Positions 62,910 through 64,000 of a stretch of DNA of 64,000 nucleotides are shown piece after piece. Source of the stretch: Seonamhaeicola maritimus (GTDB lineage: Bacteria > Bacteroidota > Bacteroidia > Flavobacteriales > Flavobacteriaceae); assembly GCF_008056315.1 (NCBI RefSeq), contig NZ_VRKQ01000008.1, positions 1,506,957 to 1,570,956 on the forward strand. The letters run 5' to 3'. A program made the translations under genes and the position numbers. Positions within the stretch are counted from its first letter, which is position 1, and each line of letters starts with the position of its first letter. The notes below the pieces were generated by a model, which searched no databases, had not been told where the DNA came from, and saw only the letters and a list, made by a program, of their open reading frames with translations.

Positions 62910-64000
62910 ATGAAACTAATAAAATTGAATAAATTAAGAATTGGTGTTCTAATGCTAATGTTCTTAATATCATGTAGCGAATCTTATTTAGAAGTAGAGC
63001 CAAAAGGAACATCTTTAGAGGAAAATTATTATAAGAATGAAGCTGAAGCTTATTCTGGATTAGTTGCTGTATACGATATAATCGGGAAACAGTCTAAAGG
63101 TTTTGAAAATATGATTGCCCTTTTAAATTCTGGTTCAGATGACCATTATACAGGAGGAGGAAGCTCTACGGATGGGTCTCAATTACAAGGCTTTTCTAAT
63201 TATACCATAGACCCATCAACTATCGCAACAAGTTATTGGACCGATTTTTATCAAGGGATTTTTAGAGCAAACACCTTGTTGTTAAAATTACCGGACGTTG
63301 ATATGGAAGAATCTCTAAAAAATAGATTTGCGGCAGAAACTAAGGCTTTAAGGGCTATTTATTATTTTGAACTAGTTAGGTTGTTTGGGAATATTCCACT
63401 TATTACTACACCTTTAACTTCTGATGAATTCTATACAGTAGTTCAGGCTAACCCAAATGATGTTTACGCACAGATTGAGGCCGATTTATTGGAGGCCATT
63501 CCAGATTTACCTATGACCTTAGATCTTGCTAACGAAGCTGGTCGATTAACGAGAGGGGCTGGTAAGGCCATTCTTGGTAAGGTATATCTATACCAAGGAA
63601 AAAATACGGAAGCTGCAACGCAGCTAGCCGAGGTTAACGGAACACCGGGTTCAACGAGTTCATTTGGATATAAATTACTTGATAATTTTGCAGACTTGTG
63701 GGTTATCAGTAACACTTATAATACGGAATCAATTATAGAAATAGCTCATACAAATAAGAGTAATGCAGATTGGGGCTTTTGGGGTTCAGGAGCAGATGAA
63801 GGTAATAGCCTTAATATTATGGTTTGTCCAAGAGGATTCACAAGAACTTCTGGTTCCTCTGCTCCAGATTATGTTTCAGGTTGGGGATTTAGTATTATAA
63901 CTCAAGATTTATATGATACTATGTCTGGAGACCCTAGATTTGACTCTACCATTGAAGACATTCAAGCCTGGTCCGATGCTGGGCAGGTTGAATATGAGCA
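62910..64000 (+). CDS. SusD/RagB-family surface glycan-binding lipoprotein, 3' truncated by window
   Basis: From ATG at 62910 the frame is open to the window edge (363 complete codons). It starts with a lipoprotein signal (MLMFLISC) and the SusD N-terminus ESYLEVEPKGTSLEENYY, followed by TPR-like segments (AEAYSGLVAVYD, RAIYYFELVRLFGNIPL, GAGKAILGKVYLYQGK). SusD proteins cap the SusC barrel and select the glycan. The remainder is outside the window. Confidence 0.95.
   Translation, partial: MKLIKLNKLRIGVLMLMFLISCSESYLEVEPKGTSLEENYYKNEAEAYSGLVAVYDIIGKQSKGFENMIALLNSGSDDHYTGGGSSTDGSQLQGFSNYTIDPSTIATSYWTDFYQGIFRANTLLLKLPDVDMEESLKNRFAAETKALRAIYYFELVRLFGNIPLITTPLTSDEFYTVVQANPNDVYAQIEADLLEAIPDLPMTLDLANEAGRLTRGAGKAILGKVYLYQGKNTEAATQLAEVNGTPGSTSSFGYKLLDNFADLWVISNTYNTESIIEIAHTNKSNADWGFWGSGADEGNSLNIMVCPRGFTRTSGSSAPDYVSGWGFSIITQDLYDTMSGDPRFDSTIEDIQAWSDAGQVEYE

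Noticed and set aside
1-64000. CRISPR arrays, rRNA or tRNA genes, insertion sequences, phage genes
   Set aside because: No repeat-spacer array, transposase, integrase or conserved RNA sequence was recognised by reading; tRNAs could not be scored computationally.

Overview
The window is a 64 kb slice of a polysaccharide utilisation locus (PUL) from an AT-rich marine member of Bacteroidota, most likely a Flavobacteriaceae. The evidence is direct: type IX secretion (T9SS) C-terminal sorting domains, lipobox signal peptides on most enzymes, a SusC/SusD pair, and promoters with the Bacteroidota -7 box TAnnTTTG. The enzyme set points to ulvan, the sulfated rhamnose/uronic acid/xylose polysaccharide of green algae. 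It includes two PL28-type ulvan lyases, a PL25-like propeller lyase, a GH105 unsaturated uronyl hydrolase, three formylglycine sulfatases, GH3 and GH43 candidates for xylose removal, GH39 and GH2 enzymes, and seven rhamnosidase-type enzymes (two GH78, five GH106). Family assignments were made by reading motifs, without a database search.

Layout. 1-8.6 kb: the tail of a CBM/T9SS protein, a DUF5060 barrel protein, a gene stub, an oxidoreductase, then GH43, GH3 and GH105. 8.7-10.5 kb: a sulfatase, ending at a terminator shared with the convergent PL28 lipoprotein (10.8-11.7 kb). 11.9-19.2 kb: three separately promoted genes (GH106, secreted PL28, an alpha/alpha-barrel protein). 19.2-37.6 kb: an AraC-type regulator divergent from a long run of GH78, GH106, a cytoplasmic sugar isomerase and three more GH106. 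37.7-47.2 kb: a sulfatase, a decayed patch with two divergent gene stubs, GH78, the PL25-like lyase, a CBM/T9SS protein, GH43 and another stub. 47.2-50.9 kb: an insert-like island (FG-GAP protein, cytochrome c, TPR protein). 50.9-57.6 kb: an iduronate-sulfatase-like gene divergent from GH39, GH2 and a VOC protein. 57.9-64 kb: a DUF6377 regulator followed by SusC and a SusD cut off by the window edge.

The most notable observation is regulatory. Twelve promoters, on both strands, carry a CAGGAY element, usually with a related half-site 10 bp upstream, and its first base lies exactly 27 bp before the -7 box in every case. This defines a local regulon covering the lyases, three GH families, two sulfatases and others. 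The AraC/GH78/GH106 block, the cytochrome/TPR island and SusCD lack the element, so the window seems to hold at least three regulatory circuits. Two of the twelve promoters now drive only gene stubs, which marks recent gene loss.

Working model (inference): T9SS-exported and surface lyases cut ulvan, SusC/D imports oligomers, periplasmic or surface sulfatases, GH105, GH2, GH3, GH39, GH43, GH78 and GH106 break them down, and the isomerase and oxidoreductase handle the released sugars in the cytoplasm.
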